From Symsagittifera roscoffensis (taxonomy: Eukaryota > Xenacoelomorpha > Acoela > Convolutidae): 64,000 bases of DNA. The translations under genes and the position numbers were made by a program. The notes under the pieces were generated by a model. The model saw nothing but the letters and a program-made list of their open reading frames with translations, was not told where the DNA came from and made no database searches. The stretch is from NCBI RefSeq assembly GCF_963678635.1, contig NC_087064.1, positions 899,688-963,687 of the forward strand, in the 5' to 3' direction. How positions within the stretch are numbered: the first letter of the stretch is position 1; every line of letters begins with the position of its first letter. Positions 1 to 11,600 of the stretch are shown here, in pieces.

Positions 1-499
1 GATTAAACAATCGATTGGTTTTTTGGATGATTTCAAATAGTTTTCTAGAAGTTAAGAACCAAAAATACGAAAACTAGACCAGTTATAAGAGGTTTTGCTT
101 GTCGGATTGAAGAACTGGGGATCCAATGGGCATTGTTTTTCGTGAAGTGGACCCTCATTTGGTACTTTTTTTACGCTAAATATTTTTTGCAACCTAAAAT
201 CTGAATAAGCGCATTTTGGGCTTTGATACGTTTTAATTTCGAACCAGGGGTATCAAAAAGTATGATAGTTTTAAAAAATAGGGAGACTTCCAAAAATCAA
301 AATGGTTACCATCCAAAAATTTGGCTATAGTTTTTTTAGAAACTCATTGTCTTGAGGCGGCCTATTTTAATATGTCTTTTATTATGTGCTAACGTGGTAT
401 GAGACTCCACTCAAGGCATACATGACAAGTTAAAGGGTGATGATGTTTATGCTGTGCTATAGCCAGTTGCGCTATATCCTTAACGTGATACAGTAACCT
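1..499. other. non-coding AT-rich sequence
   Basis: No reading frame here has recognisable content. The stretch is AT-rich with short homopolymer runs. The 17-base string GTTGCGCTATATCCTTA near 467-484 recurs near 2412-2428, which suggests that this end belongs to the same decayed repeat as the next few kilobases. Confidence 0.5.
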
Positions 500-549
500 T
501 ATTCTGAGTCCATTATCTATTCTATTTAAAACGGAGCTAGAAAATGTCA

Positions 550-665
550 ATGTTACGGATACAGTGTATCTTATCATTCTTTACATAAATTATAAGTTTA
601 TATTACTTATTTGCCTACGATTTTCTTTTAACTCTTCAGCTTTGAGTCAGTACTGGGCGGATTAT
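550..665 (+). repeat. diverged direct repeat, left copy (partner about 4380-4480)
   Basis: The segment ending GAGTCAGTACTGGGC (near 637-660) has a diverged partner near 4433-4478 with the same 15 bases. Looser similarity extends upstream in both copies: a tail of the form TTCTTTACATAA, then AT-rich sequence, then a CTTTTAA..CTTCAG stretch. The two copies bracket the decayed retroelement remnants at 0.67-4.4 kb. They could be old long terminal repeats or two copies of another repeat; neither TG..CA ends nor target duplications are visible. Confidence 0.35.
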
Positions 666-2150
666 ATCATGGCGCAGCCATCAGTTCCTGTGAATGAAGA
701 TAGGACTGACTTGTTCATTAATCCGTATTTTGAGCTAAACGCTTAGTTAACTCGCCATTCTTATAGGAAGTTTGGATTGGCCTTCTTCCTGGCCAGGGGA
801 AAAAATCATCCCCAATGACATTCTAGCAGACCCAGCGGCTATTGTCGACAAGCCACCTCCGAATCTGGAAACACCTTCAGTCATTGAAGATGCGGCAGCT
901 CAAGACTCTCGTTTTCTGCGCGATCAAGCAGCTGTTAGCAGAAACAAAGATTGAAATGCCGAAAGGAGACATGGAGGCCCTCGATCTGGGGAAAAAGGTT
1001 CTACGACGACGCAGAAGCTCGCCTCAAGTCCTGCTTATTTTTATCTTTTCGGAACGAAGGTCAACGACGGTTCACAGAGTCGAACCCACATCTCGACCTC
1101 AATACCTATTCGTTCAATGATTTTTGAGCCAGCTGCGAAGCGCTATTCAGAACCAATCGTAATTACACGGTATAACGGATCAAACTGTTTAAGATGATAT
1201 TCAAGCTACAATCCGATACTTCTTCATCTTTCTACTTCGTCAGTCTGCGCAAGCGGCTTTGTGCAATTGGCCTCAAGTTTAGGACTGAGAAGTGTCGAAA
1301 CACTTATTTATCGGACAAGTTTGCGATGTTGAGATTCAAAAACAACTGATTAGGGCATGGAAAGATCTTGATAACACAATGTACTTGTCTCTAGAATGTG
1401 AAAAAAGGAGAAACAGTTCGGCTCAATTCCAAAACCTACTACCTCACAAAATCCAAGGTTCTGAAATCACTAAGATCAAAGACGAGCCGGCATAAAGGGT
1501 AGCTACAGTGCAGGGACAGGGTAGCAGTAGCAAGGCTTGTTATTTCTGTGGGAACCCATTCCACTTGGAACACCGAAAGTTGTCTCCCACGAGAGACGTC
1601 ATCTGTAACCTCTGTGAAAACTCGGGCATTTTGCTAAGCCTGGCAAATAATTTTCCAAATGAAGAATACAATTGGTGCGCGAAGAGAATGTCACCCGACA
1701 TCCAACGGAGGATTGCAATTTCATAGATGTGAGTTTTGACAGTGAACCGGAACATGGTTTACTTATGATCAAGGAGATGGTTCAAATATACAGTATTGAA
1801 CTCCTACATTCCAATGCTGGATAAGCTTTCAACTAAGATCAAATCAGAGTTTCTTATATGCAACTGTCGATGCAGGACGCCCAGTTTCGTTCATTAATCA
1901 GCGTATCGCTAATCTTCTACTTCAGAGGAATGCTAATATCATCTAAAAGGATGCTGCGAGATTCCGTTTGAACACGACATATGTGGATAAGATCGAGATG
2001 CCCATCAAGCGGTACGATTGTAATTCCAATTTCATCCAATGGATGGAATTCCGATTCCTCGTTGTTCCTGGTTCCGGAAAAAAAGAAACTCAAATCTCAT
2101 TAAGTGGTGCGCGAATTTTCAGTGAACAATCATATCTGACTGGAGTTTGA
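640..2150 (+). pseudogene. decayed LTR-retrotransposon gag-protease remnant
   Basis: Several short plus-strand frames that do not join look like fragments of one ancient gag-pro gene. At about 1535-1660 there is a pair of retroviral-type zinc knuckles: CYFCGNPFH keeps C-x2-C-x4-H but has lost the last Cys, and CNLCENSG keeps only C-x2-C. At about 1864-1915 the string TVDAGRPVSFINQRIANLL resembles the active-site segment of a retropepsin, but with Asp-Ala-Gly where the family has Asp-Thr/Ser-Gly. Downstream, 1968-2150 could be the rest of the protease domain. Stops and frameshifts separate all pieces, so no product is expected. The family (Gypsy or BEL-like) cannot be fixed from these motifs. 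Confidence 0.55.
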
Positions 2151-2458
2151 GATTGATGAAATTGGTTACCCGCCAAAAAATTTGAAAATATTTTTATCAA
2201 TTATTAAAATCCCCCTCAAACCCTGAAACAGCTACAATCTTTTGTGGTGACATTAAACCAGTTGCAAAAGTTTTAGAAACATATTTACACATTTAACTGT
2301 ACTTTTCCCACGTCATTAAAGAACTTTCACGAGCCATCTTTTTGGTGGGGTAGAAACAAATTGTTGCGTTCTATAACATAATAAAATTGATAGCAAAAAA
2401 CCAAAGATCAAGTTGCGCTATATCCTTATTATTGTGGGCTCTGTGCTGGCAATATTAG

Positions 2459-2517
2459 CCAATCAGAGAGCTTGGCTTATAAAATTTTGTCGCAAGGCGG
2501 GTGGCAGATATATAAGC
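2459..2517 (+). promoter_or_regulatory. CCAAT and TATA-like cluster
   Basis: A CCAATCAGAG motif at 2459 is followed by TATAAAA at 2478-2484 and TATATAA at about 2509-2515, with a second CCAATCAGAG near 2530. Such clusters occur in retroelement promoters, but also by chance in AT-rich DNA. Its position inside a decayed element makes present function doubtful. Confidence 0.2.
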
Positions 2518-2999
2518 AAGAATCAAAGCCAATCAGAGCCCTCTGTTAATAGTCTAATCCAGCATGAGGGCAGCCAAATATTACCTACGTGATGATATTC
2601 ATCACAGATGATCAAGCACAACGTTAACTTTCGCGAATCGCCGCTAGAGGATAAAAGGATGCTCATTTCAGATATCGGTCAAGCAGATTGCCATATGCAA
2701 AGTGACTCGCTACTTTGTCAGTCGATAGAGGGCGTTGAGTTATGCGCGGGGATTTATAGCCAATCACAATCTGGTGTGCAAATTACGAGTTGTAAATACC
2801 AAACAGCGAGTCGAAATCATTGTTTTCCGATCTGATCTTGCCAATTTTAGTTTCTCTCCATCATTTCTCATAATGAACTCAAGCAACAGCACATTTGAGA
2901 TTCTTGATATTGCTCTACAGCAAAACATCTACAAACTTTCATTGAAAAGTTCCCAACAAATTCCTCTCTCTTTCCTCAACTAACCCCGAAGAGGTCTTT

Positions 3000-3541
3000 T
3001 TCGGGCCTATGTTCTCTTTAACCCCATTCAACCAACCGAGGCAAAAGATTGGGCTTCGAAAGATACTCAAATCGAAAACGGGATATTGGTTTTGGAGATC
3101 AGCAACAGGAAGCCCCTAGTTAACCTGAGTAGACAGAGAATTGTGGGGCTTCCAGGTAATTTTGACGGTGAGTTACTAGCCGAAATTTGGGCCCGATGAA
3201 GAAAGTCGTTGTGAACAGGGATGATTAAAAGCGTGATTGTCGTTAATAAGCTGAGAAATACGGAGCAATTGCGTTCGACTATCTTGTCGCGGTTACATCG
3301 CTCGCACCTAGGATAAGAGGATATGATATCCGCCTGCGAATACATCTGGTGGCCATACATCAGATTAATGAGATATGCGAAAAACGCAGAGAGTGTAATC
3401 AGTTCGGCAAGTATTTATAAAAATTTCAATCGCGCAATTTTTCTTAGCCGCTACCGCACTTGTCAGTTCCAAATTAAGAACTGCAATTTTATTTTGCGGG
3501 ACCAATGGTCGATGAAAACGATTAGAAAATCTTCTTTTTAG
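3000..3541 (+). pseudogene. decayed retroelement integrase N-terminus (H2C2 remnant)
   Basis: The translation around 3290-3360 contains LHRSHLG, an in-frame stop, then EDMISACEYIWWPYI. That is the LHxxHxG...M..A..YxWWP pattern of the zinc-binding H2C2 region at the start of Gypsy-type integrases. The expected downstream Cys-x2-Cys is gone (KNAESVISSASIYKNF follows). A stop also interrupts the stretch upstream. It is probably the same old element as the gag-protease remnant at 0.64-2.15 kb, with RT and RNase H deleted between them. Confidence 0.5.
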
Positions 3542-3969
3542 TCGCGATCGGTTTTCTAAGTTTTTTTCTGTTTACTAATCAAAACAACAGGGGCAAAAAA
3601 AAGTGAAATCCTGACAATCGCAATCAAGGGAGACCAAACTCAATTCGAACTGATCATGAATCGGGTTTTAAAAAGGCGTGTTTAGACAGTTTTGTATAAA
3701 GAGAGGCATTAATCAAATTCTCATCCAAGTTGCAGATCACACAGGCAGCGGTTTGGTAGAGCGTGCAATTCAGACGACCAAACTAAAGTTGGGTACTAGA
3801 AAACTCGACCCAGTTTAAGTAAGATGGAATCTACCTTACAGCGAATAACCGAAGACATGAGGAAAATTGAACATTCCATTCTATTCATGAAATCTCTCTT
3901 CTAACTTCAATGCACACAAAACGTATACCGAGTGTTCACTAGCACTTATAGCATTGTAAATAATGATAC

Positions 3970-4404
3970 TTGAGCACAACGACTTGCGACAAGTTTGTTC
4001 TTGCGAAGAATTTGTTGACCGCCGCTCAGATTTTCAGTAAAGACTACAGCGGAGACCGATCAAATAAGGTTTCTCGAGGCAGTTCCAGCCCTCATGTGTC
4101 ACTGAGATTTAGCCCGATGTTCACGGTCGGCTCTAGGGTAGCGGACAGCGAATCCTACAAAGCGCCAAATGTGTCGGTCGAACAGGAACGGAAGAAAAGA
4201 CTGATGGACCTGAAGAAGCTAGCAGTTCGTCACGGAGACCTGGCAAATACTCTGAAAACGGGGCTCATGAGACGTACCCTCAAATTTTATGAGCATAACA
4301 ACAATCCAGTCATACTGGCCTTATCAGATAGCCAACGCCTAAATGTAGAGCAGAGCTCTCGCCGGCCTACAGAAACCAAATTATTCTACTTATTCCTTAC
4401 ATAA
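3970..4404 (+). CDS. hypothetical 144-codon frame, probably retroelement debris
   Basis: This is an open frame of 144 codons whose apparent start is a near-cognate TTG rather than ATG. The predicted product is hydrophilic and basic, with a charged helical middle (EQERKKRLMDLKKLAVRHGD) and no motif I recognise. It lies between the integrase remnant and the right copy of the flanking repeat, so it may be the end of the same decayed element. It could also be a chance frame. Confidence 0.2.
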   Translation: MSTTTCDKFVLAKNLLTAAQIFSKDYSGDRSNKVSRGSSSPHVSLRFSPMFTVGSRVADSESYKAPNVSVEQERKKRLMDLKKLAVRHGDLANTLKTGLMRRTLKFYEHNNNPVILALSDSQRLNVEQSSRRPTETKLFYLFLT

Positions 4405-4480
4405 TCTATCGATTTACATTACTGATAAATTTACTACTTCCTTTTAAACCTTCAGTTCGGAGTCAGTACTGGGCAGGTTA
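4380..4480 (+). repeat. diverged direct repeat, right copy (partner about 550-665)
   Basis: Right-hand partner of the repeat at 550-665, sharing GAGTCAGTACTGGGC exactly and weaker similarity upstream. It lies about 3.8 kb from its partner in the same orientation. Confidence 0.35.
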
Positions 4481-4739
4481 TGCTCCCGGTCTTAGTCTAA
4501 TCCATCCTCAAGAAAGACACAAACAGTTCAAATCTGAGAACATAAAACCAGTTTTGGATTGCCTAAAAATTCCAACAAATCACGAGGCGCAAAACAAAAA
4601 AAACTCTCGCCAACGTTTGTAGAAATGGCATCAAAAACCGGATGGTTTATTTTGAGTTTTGAGAACGTTGCATGGGATCAGTGTAATAGATTTTTTCATT
4701 GAATTTGTTGCATACAGACACTGATGTCAAATCAGTCCA

Positions 4740-5770
4740 CGAACTCAATCTTTTTAGGTTAGGTTGTAGGGTGTTTCAACAATTAAATTTAACTAAAATC
4801 AATCATTTTTCAAAAATGAACAAGACTGCTCGTAAATCAGGGTAAAACCCAATTTTTCCGACTGCCCCTTAATCTATATTGAAAAACTTTAAGCTTTGGA
4901 CACTATCAAAGATCAAGTGTGAAAATTTGTGTCGTACGAAATTAAAGGACCGATTAGCTAGCCTCACTTCAATTTGGAACAATTTTCATGTGCATATTGG
5001 TTCGCCAGGCATAAATAACTCGCGTTAAGATTGCTGGATTAAAAATAAAATCTTGAAATTGCTCATAAATTAGTTCAGAGCCTGGCGGAATTGGCAACTT
5101 TCAATCTGCTAAAACTTATCGAAAAAACGATAAGAGGTAAAACATCTTCTCAAACTTAGTTTCGAGGAGTCAATATCGTCAATGAGGCATAGAACTTTTT
5201 TTAAAAAAATAATTGTATCGATCGACAAAAATTCACTGAATACGACAAAACTACACCAAGCATAATTATTCCGTTTTTTTTTCTAAAATGGGAACAACAA
5301 GACTGCTCGTACTGTAAAGCCTTGAATGTTGTAACGGCCTTTTAGTTAATCTGCAATACTTTCTAACGAATGAGTTTGTATTAAACTTTGGACTGTCACT
5401 ATCAAAACATAAGTTGATTAGCCCAGCTTCTGCAAATATCGGTTTAATTTCAAGTTTTAACATTTTCGTTTTGATAATGATAATCCAAATTACTTTACAA
5501 TTTATTTTGTTAAATATATGGATAAAAGACTGCTGGTACCAAGGCAAAGCCCTGAAGGTTGCTACTGTCCATAAATTGGTCTCGGATAAATTTAGTGTAT
5601 GAAATATTCACAAACTAGGACTTTTAAGCTGACTTTTAAGAATCGTGTATGTAGTTGAAAGACTAATTAGCCTACCTCAATTGAAATTGGAACGAGTTTG
5701 TGGTGCGGGATACTTCACGACGCATAAATTATGCGAGTTAAATTTTCAGCATCAATGCGTCACGCAACTC
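4740..5770. repeat. three diverged copies of an intergenic repeat
   Basis: Units start near 4815, 5287 and 5519. Each begins with a form of AACAAGACTGCT(C/G)GTA. The units then share blocks such as CTTTGGAC...CACTATCAAA (units 1 and 2), GATTAGC..., and a late CTCAATTGAAATTGGAAC...GCATAAAT...GCGAGTTAA block (units 1 and 3). Identity is low and unit lengths vary. No coding content is evident; the frames across it are not conserved between units. Confidence 0.4.
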
Positions 5771-6563
5771 TTTTAGTCACTTTAGTCTATTAGTGAGCGT
5801 TTCACCGCAATGTTTCTGTCAGGCAAGTCTGGCGATGAGCGCGTCCTTCTGGGAACGCGAAGATCCTTAGATCGATCCACTGATGGAAAAATGTTGAGAG
5901 TTAATCGGAAAAAAAGACCAACCCGAACATATATATTCCTGACTTTCGTCGCAAGCAGGAACAAAACAAGGCCAACTAAATTTCCTGATTTCAGCTCCCA
6001 GAAATATTGTGTGCGGATTAAAAACCCTGGTTATTCTATTTTCGGAATCATAGAAAAAATCAAATGAGCAGTTTTCGTGCACTTCGAGGGTTGTATAAAG
6101 TAAAGCGCAATCCCTTGGAAACAAGTAGAGTCCAGCTCTACGACTTTTTTTTAAATAATAAAAAACTCCAAGCATGTATAATCCTCAATTTCTTCCAAAA
6201 TGGTTAAAAAACAAAATAAAGTTTCTATTTCACCTGTAAGAAAATTCGAGTGATGAATTTTTTCAAAACCTGACCATAATTTAGTTTGATTAAATCAGAC
6301 TACTGCGTTCTGGAATTATTATACCGAGAACTATCTGTTTCATAATTGCACAAAATTTCTTAACTCTAGTTCATCAATGATGATCGTCTTTTAAGATCTT
6401 ACAAAAGTTTAGCAATATAAGCATTATCTCTCATTTTTTTGCATTTTTGTAGAAATGTTGCAAGATCATTCAAGATAACCATATTCAAATAACTAGTAAA
6501 ACTAGAGGATAACTATTTTTTCTTTTGCGATCTTCGAACCTGGTGGTCTTCGAAAATTCCATA
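5771..6563. other. non-coding sequence
   Basis: An 85-codon plus-strand frame at 5810-6067 has no recognised domain and is overlapped by a comparable minus-strand frame, so I do not call it a gene. The rest is AT-rich. A first coding exon of the downstream sugar transporter could lie upstream of 7.7 kb, but I could not find it here. Confidence 0.4.
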
Positions 6564-7160
6564 TTACCCGGGTCGAGGTGCTCAATTTATGTCTCGACTT
6601 TATCGACCAAAAATCTGTATGTCTCGACTTTCTCGACAAAGTTTCGGTATGTTTCGACGTTTTCTACCATATTTCGGCATGTTTTGACTTTTTCGACCAA
6701 ATTTCGGGATGTTTCAATTTTCTTGACTAAATTTAGGTATGTTTTAAACTTCTCGGCCCAAAAAAAAACTGTTTGTCTTTGTTCAAACCAGTTCAGATGT
6801 GTTTCGACTTTCTCGGCTAAAATTCGATATGTTTCGGCTTTCTTGCTTTACCCGACCGACCATTTTTAGGCGTTTGAAAATTTTGTATGCTCGACCTCGC
6901 TTAGATACGTTTTGATTTTCTCCACCTGTGTTGCGACTGTACTCGACCTATATTTCGACTTTCTCGACGAAAATTGGGTGTGTTAAGAATTTCTTGACCT
7001 GTGAGTTCACTTTCTCGCCATATGTTTCGACTATCTCGACTAAAATCGGGTATGTTTCGATTTTGTGCTCGATTTAAAATTGCTTCTCGACCGCGGAATT
7101 TCAGTCGCAAAACTGCACTTGCTCGACTTTCAAAGTCGAAACATAAGTCCACCCGGGTAA
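6564..7160. mobile_element. TIR-bounded element filled with 30-bp repeats
   Basis: The left end TTACCCGGGTCGAG (6564) and right end ACCCGGGTAA (to 7160) are inverted copies. The similarity continues inward: TTATGTCTCGACTTT on the left matches the complement of AAAGTCGAAACATAA on the right. The interior is a diverged tandem repeat of about 30 bp, consensus close to GTTTCGACTTTCTCGACC followed by AAATTTCGGTAT, clearest from 6589 to 6760. The repeat leaves one strand open over 114 codons (6525-6869), which I read as a by-product. No clear target duplication is visible, so mobility is inferred only from the inverted ends. Confidence 0.5.
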
Positions 7161-7737
7161 TCTGTAAATTTTTGCTTTTTATTGAGTGATACATTGATAT
7201 AGAATAGCAAAAAAAATTCTTGTAAAATAGAAAAATAGTAAATCTGGGGAAGTTTCTGCTGAATGTTATTTAGTTTGAACAGCTGGGAAATATTGGCGCA
7301 AGTGCTAGCTGAAGACCTATAAGAACGACGATTTTGTAAATCTTTAACTGTAAGTGATTTATTTATCTCATTCTGAAAAGTCGACACCAAAGTTTCATAG
7401 TTCTCGTCTGAAGACAGTAGGAATTGATGGCTTGCTATTACTCGCAACTGACCGGAGACTATTTCTATCCTAAGTTCTGCTTGCCATTTTGTTTAAAAAG
7501 ATCAACAAGTATTTTCAAAGTTTACTCACTAATGTCCTCACTTTTCGGTCCACATGCCTGTTACGTGGGCACATAAAAAATCGTTCTAAAAAACGTTTGT
7601 TTCACTTTGCCAGGTGAATTATTCCTCCGCACGCCATTGGCCTCTTTGCTTTGAAAAATTATGGATAGAAAGCGCCAAAAGTGAAATGAAATGTGTCCAA
7701 ATAAAAAAGCCACTATGAAGATGTAGTGTTTTTGTAG

Positions 7738-8014
7738 GACCACATAAAGGAGTTCTTCAACGAGACTAAAGTAGAGCGGACAGGGGATGGCTTCTCGAGC
7801 AGTGGACTGACGTGGTACTGGGCCTCCTGCGTCGCCATCTGGGCCCTCTTCGCAATCGTCGGCTCCTTCGTCAGTGCCTACTCCTGTTCACGCTTCGGAA
7901 GCAAGAACACCATGCTGCTCAACAACGTCCTCCTCCTCATCGGAGCTCTGCTGCAGTCTCTGTGCAAACCAGCCAAGTCCTATGAGATGTTCTTCATCGG
8001 TCGACTTGTGATCG
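7738..8014 (+). CDS. SLC2/GLUT-type sugar transporter, exon with TM2-TM4 region
   Basis: This is the first recognisable coding exon of a facilitative hexose transporter of the major facilitator superfamily (plasma membrane, 12 TM helices). It starts after a TTTTTGTAG acceptor and ends ATC G before GTCAGA, phase 1. The translation holds an extracellular loop with an N-glycosylation sequon (FFNET), the hydrophobic WYWASCVAIWALFAIVGSF, the cytoplasmic CSRFGSKNTM loop (family form: NRxGRR) and the TM4 start FFIGRLVIG. About 50 N-terminal residues that would carry TM1 are missing and must be on an upstream exon that I did not find. Codons are GC-richer than the surroundings. Class I GLUT similarity is clear, but I do not assign a paralog. 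Confidence 0.88.
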
Positions 8015-8688
8015 GTCAGATTTTGAACAAGCCCCAAACTTACACTTAGGCATAGAACTCAATTTTTCTACTGCGAAATAAAATCAAAGGCATCTAAATT
8101 AAAGAAAGATAGCCGGTTGATGTGCAAGTAGCATATAATGTTCTGACCAAACTCTTAAAAACACATCAAAACGCTTTTCTTTTCTTTTTTAATTAGGTGT
8201 TGTTTTTTGTGTGTGATAAAAGAATCTACCAAAACGTAAAAATTGGGCATATTTGACAATCACGGTAAAAAAGCATATCGGGTTACGGTTTAAGTCGGAA
8301 AACGACAGGAAAAAAATCTAAAAGCCTTGCAAAATTTTGAAAAAAAAATTTATCCCGAAGTTGGCGCTAAAAAGTTTCAAAAAAACTTAACAGTAGCTAA
8401 ACTAAAGTTTTATGGCCTATCCTTCTAAAATACGCCTGTTTGTGTGCTTTTTTTGCTCGAACTTACTGTGAAACTCACTTAGACTAATTCACTTAGAAAT
8501 TAGACTAAATTTCAAACCGATTTTTCGCGACACTGAGACAACTTTTTGAAAATTATGATTATCCCAGCCATATATATTCCACCCCTTACGTTGATTTTGG
8601 AAATAACAAAAAGAAAAGGCTGCTCGCTCGAAAATAGACAAAAAATCGAAATTTTCGAACCAATTGTTATCGACACTGGGAAAATTTC

Positions 8689-11600
8689 TTGAAAAGTTTT
8701 CAGTGCCGTTCGAATCATGGCTGTAAGGGCTTTAATATGAAATATCACTCAACCAGTCCGATGATTATTTGTGGTATCTGATTTTGCTTGAAAATTTTTC
8801 AGTGCCGTTCGAATCATGGCTGTAAGGGCTTTAATATGAAATATCACTCAGCCAGTCCGATGATTATTTGGTGTATCTGATTTTGCTCGAAAACTTTTCA
8901 GTGCCGTTCGAATCATGGCTGTAAGGGCTTTTATATGAAATATCACTCAACCAGTCCGATGATTATTTGTGGTATCTGATTTTGCTTGAAAACTTTTCAG
9001 AACCGATCGAATCATGGCTGTAAGGGCTTTAATAAGAAATATCACTCAACCAGTCCGATGATTGTGTTTGTGGTATCTGATTTTGCTTGAAAACTTTTCA
9101 GTGCCGTTCGAATCATGGCTGTAAGGGCTTCAATGAGAAATATCACTCAGCCAGTCCGTTGATTATTTGTGGTTCTGATTTTGCTTTAAAACTTTTCAGT
9201 GCCGTTCGAATCATGGCTGTAAGGGCTTTAATATGAAATATCACTCAGCCAGTCCGATGATTGTTTGTGGTATCTGATTTTGCTTGAAAACTTTTCAGTG
9301 CCGTTCGAATCATGGCTGTAAGGGCTTTAATATGAAAGATCACTCAACCAATCCGATGATTATTTGTGGTATCTGGTTTTGCTTGAAAACTTTTCAGTGC
9401 CGTTCCAATCATGGTTGTAAGGGCTTTAATATGAAATATCACTCAGCCAGTCCGATGATTATTTGTGGTATCTGATTTTGCTTGAAAACTTTTCAGTGCC
9501 GTTCGAATCATGGCAGTAAGGGCTTTAATATGAAATATCACTCTACCAGTCCGATGATTATTTGTGGTATCTGATTTTGCTTGAAAACTTTTCAGTGCCG
9601 TTCGAATCATGGCTGTAAGGGCTTTAATATTAAATATCACTCAACCAGTCCGATGATTATTTGTGGTATCTGATTTTCTGATTTTGCTTGAAAACTTTTC
9701 AGTGCCGTTCGAATCATGGCTGTGAGGGCTTTAATATTAAATATCACTCAAACAGTCCGATGATTATTTGTGGTGTCTGATATTGCTTGAAAACTTTTCA
9801 GTGCCGTTCGTATTATTGCTGTAAGGGCTTTAATATGAAATATCACTCAACCAGTCCGATGATTGTTTGTGGTATCTGATTTTTCTTGAAAACTTTTCAG
9901 TGCCGTTCGAATCATGGCTTTAAGGGCTTTAATATTAAATATCACTCAACCAGTCCGATGATTATTTGTGGTATCTGATTTTCTGATTTTGCTTGAAAAC
10001 GTTTCAGTGCCATTCGTATCATTGCTGTAAGGGCTTTAATATGAAATATCACTCAACCAGTCCGATGATTATTTGTGGTATCTGATTTTGCTTGAAAACT
10101 TTTCAGTGCCGTTCGAACCATGGATGTAAGGGCTTTAATATGAAATATCACTCAACCAGTCCGATGATTATTTGTGGTATCTGATTTTGCTTGAAAACTT
10201 TTCAGTGCCGTTCGAATCATGGCTGTAAGGGCTTTAATATGAAATATCACTCAACCAGTCCGATGATTATTTGTGGTATCTGATTTTGCTTGAAAATGTT
10301 TTTTTGCCGTTCGAATCATGGCTGTAAAGGCTTTAACATGAAATAACACTCAACTAGTCCGATGATTATTTGTGGTATCTGATTTTGCTTGAAAACTTTT
10401 CAGTGCCGTTCGAATCATGACTGTAAGGGCTTTAATATGAAATATCACTCAACCAGTCCCATGATTATTTGTGGTATCTGATTTTGGTTGAAAACTTTTC
10501 AGTGTCGTTCGAATCACGGCTGTAAGGGCTTTAATATGAAATATCACTCAACCAGTCCGATGATTATTTGTGGTATCTGATTTTGCTTGAAAACTTTTCA
10601 ATGCCGTTCGAATCATCGCTGTAAGGGCTTTAATATGAAATATCACTCAACCAGTCCGATGATTATTTGTGGTATCTGATTTTGCTTGAAAACATTTCAG
10701 TGCGGTTCGAATCATGGCTGTAAGGGCTTTAATATGAAATATCACTCAACCAGTCCGATGATTATTTGTGGTATCTGATTTTGCTTGAAAACTTTTCAGT
10801 GCCGTTCGAATCATAGCTGTAAGGGCTTTAATATGAAATATCACTCAAAGAGTCCGATGATTATTTGTGGTATCTGATTTTGCTTGAAAATTTTTCGAGC
10901 CGTTCGAATCATGGCTGTAAGGGCTTTAAAATGAAATATCAATCAACCAGTCCGATGATTATTTGTGGTATCTGATTTTGCTTGAAAATGTTTTAGTGCC
11001 CTTCGAATCATGGCTGTAAGGGCTTTAACATGAAATATCACTCAACTAGTCCGATGATTATTTGTGGTATCTGATTTTGCTTGAAAACTTTTCAGTGCCG
11101 TTCGAATCATGACTGTAAGGGCTTTAATATGAAATATCACTCAACCAGTCCCATGATTATTTGTGGTATCTGATTTTGCTTGAAAACTTTTCAGTGTCGT
11201 TCGAATCACGGCTGAAAGGGCTTTAATATGAAATATCACTAAACCAGTCCGATGATTATTTGTGGTATCTGATTTCGCTTGAAAACTTTTCAGTGCCGTT
11301 CGAGTCATCGCTGTAAGGGCTTTAATATGAAATATCACTCAACCAGTCCGATGATTATTTGTGGTATCTGATTTTGCTTGAAAACATTTCAGTGCGGTTC
11401 GAATCACTGCTGTAAGGGCTTTAATATGAAATATCACTCAACCAGTCCGATGATTATTTGTGGTATCTGATTTTGCTTGAAAACTTTTCAGTGCCGTTCG
11501 AATCATGGCTGTAAGGGCTTTAATATGAAATATCACTCAACCAGTCCGATGATTATTTGTGGTATCTGATTTTGCTTGAAAATGTTTTTGTGCCGTTCGA

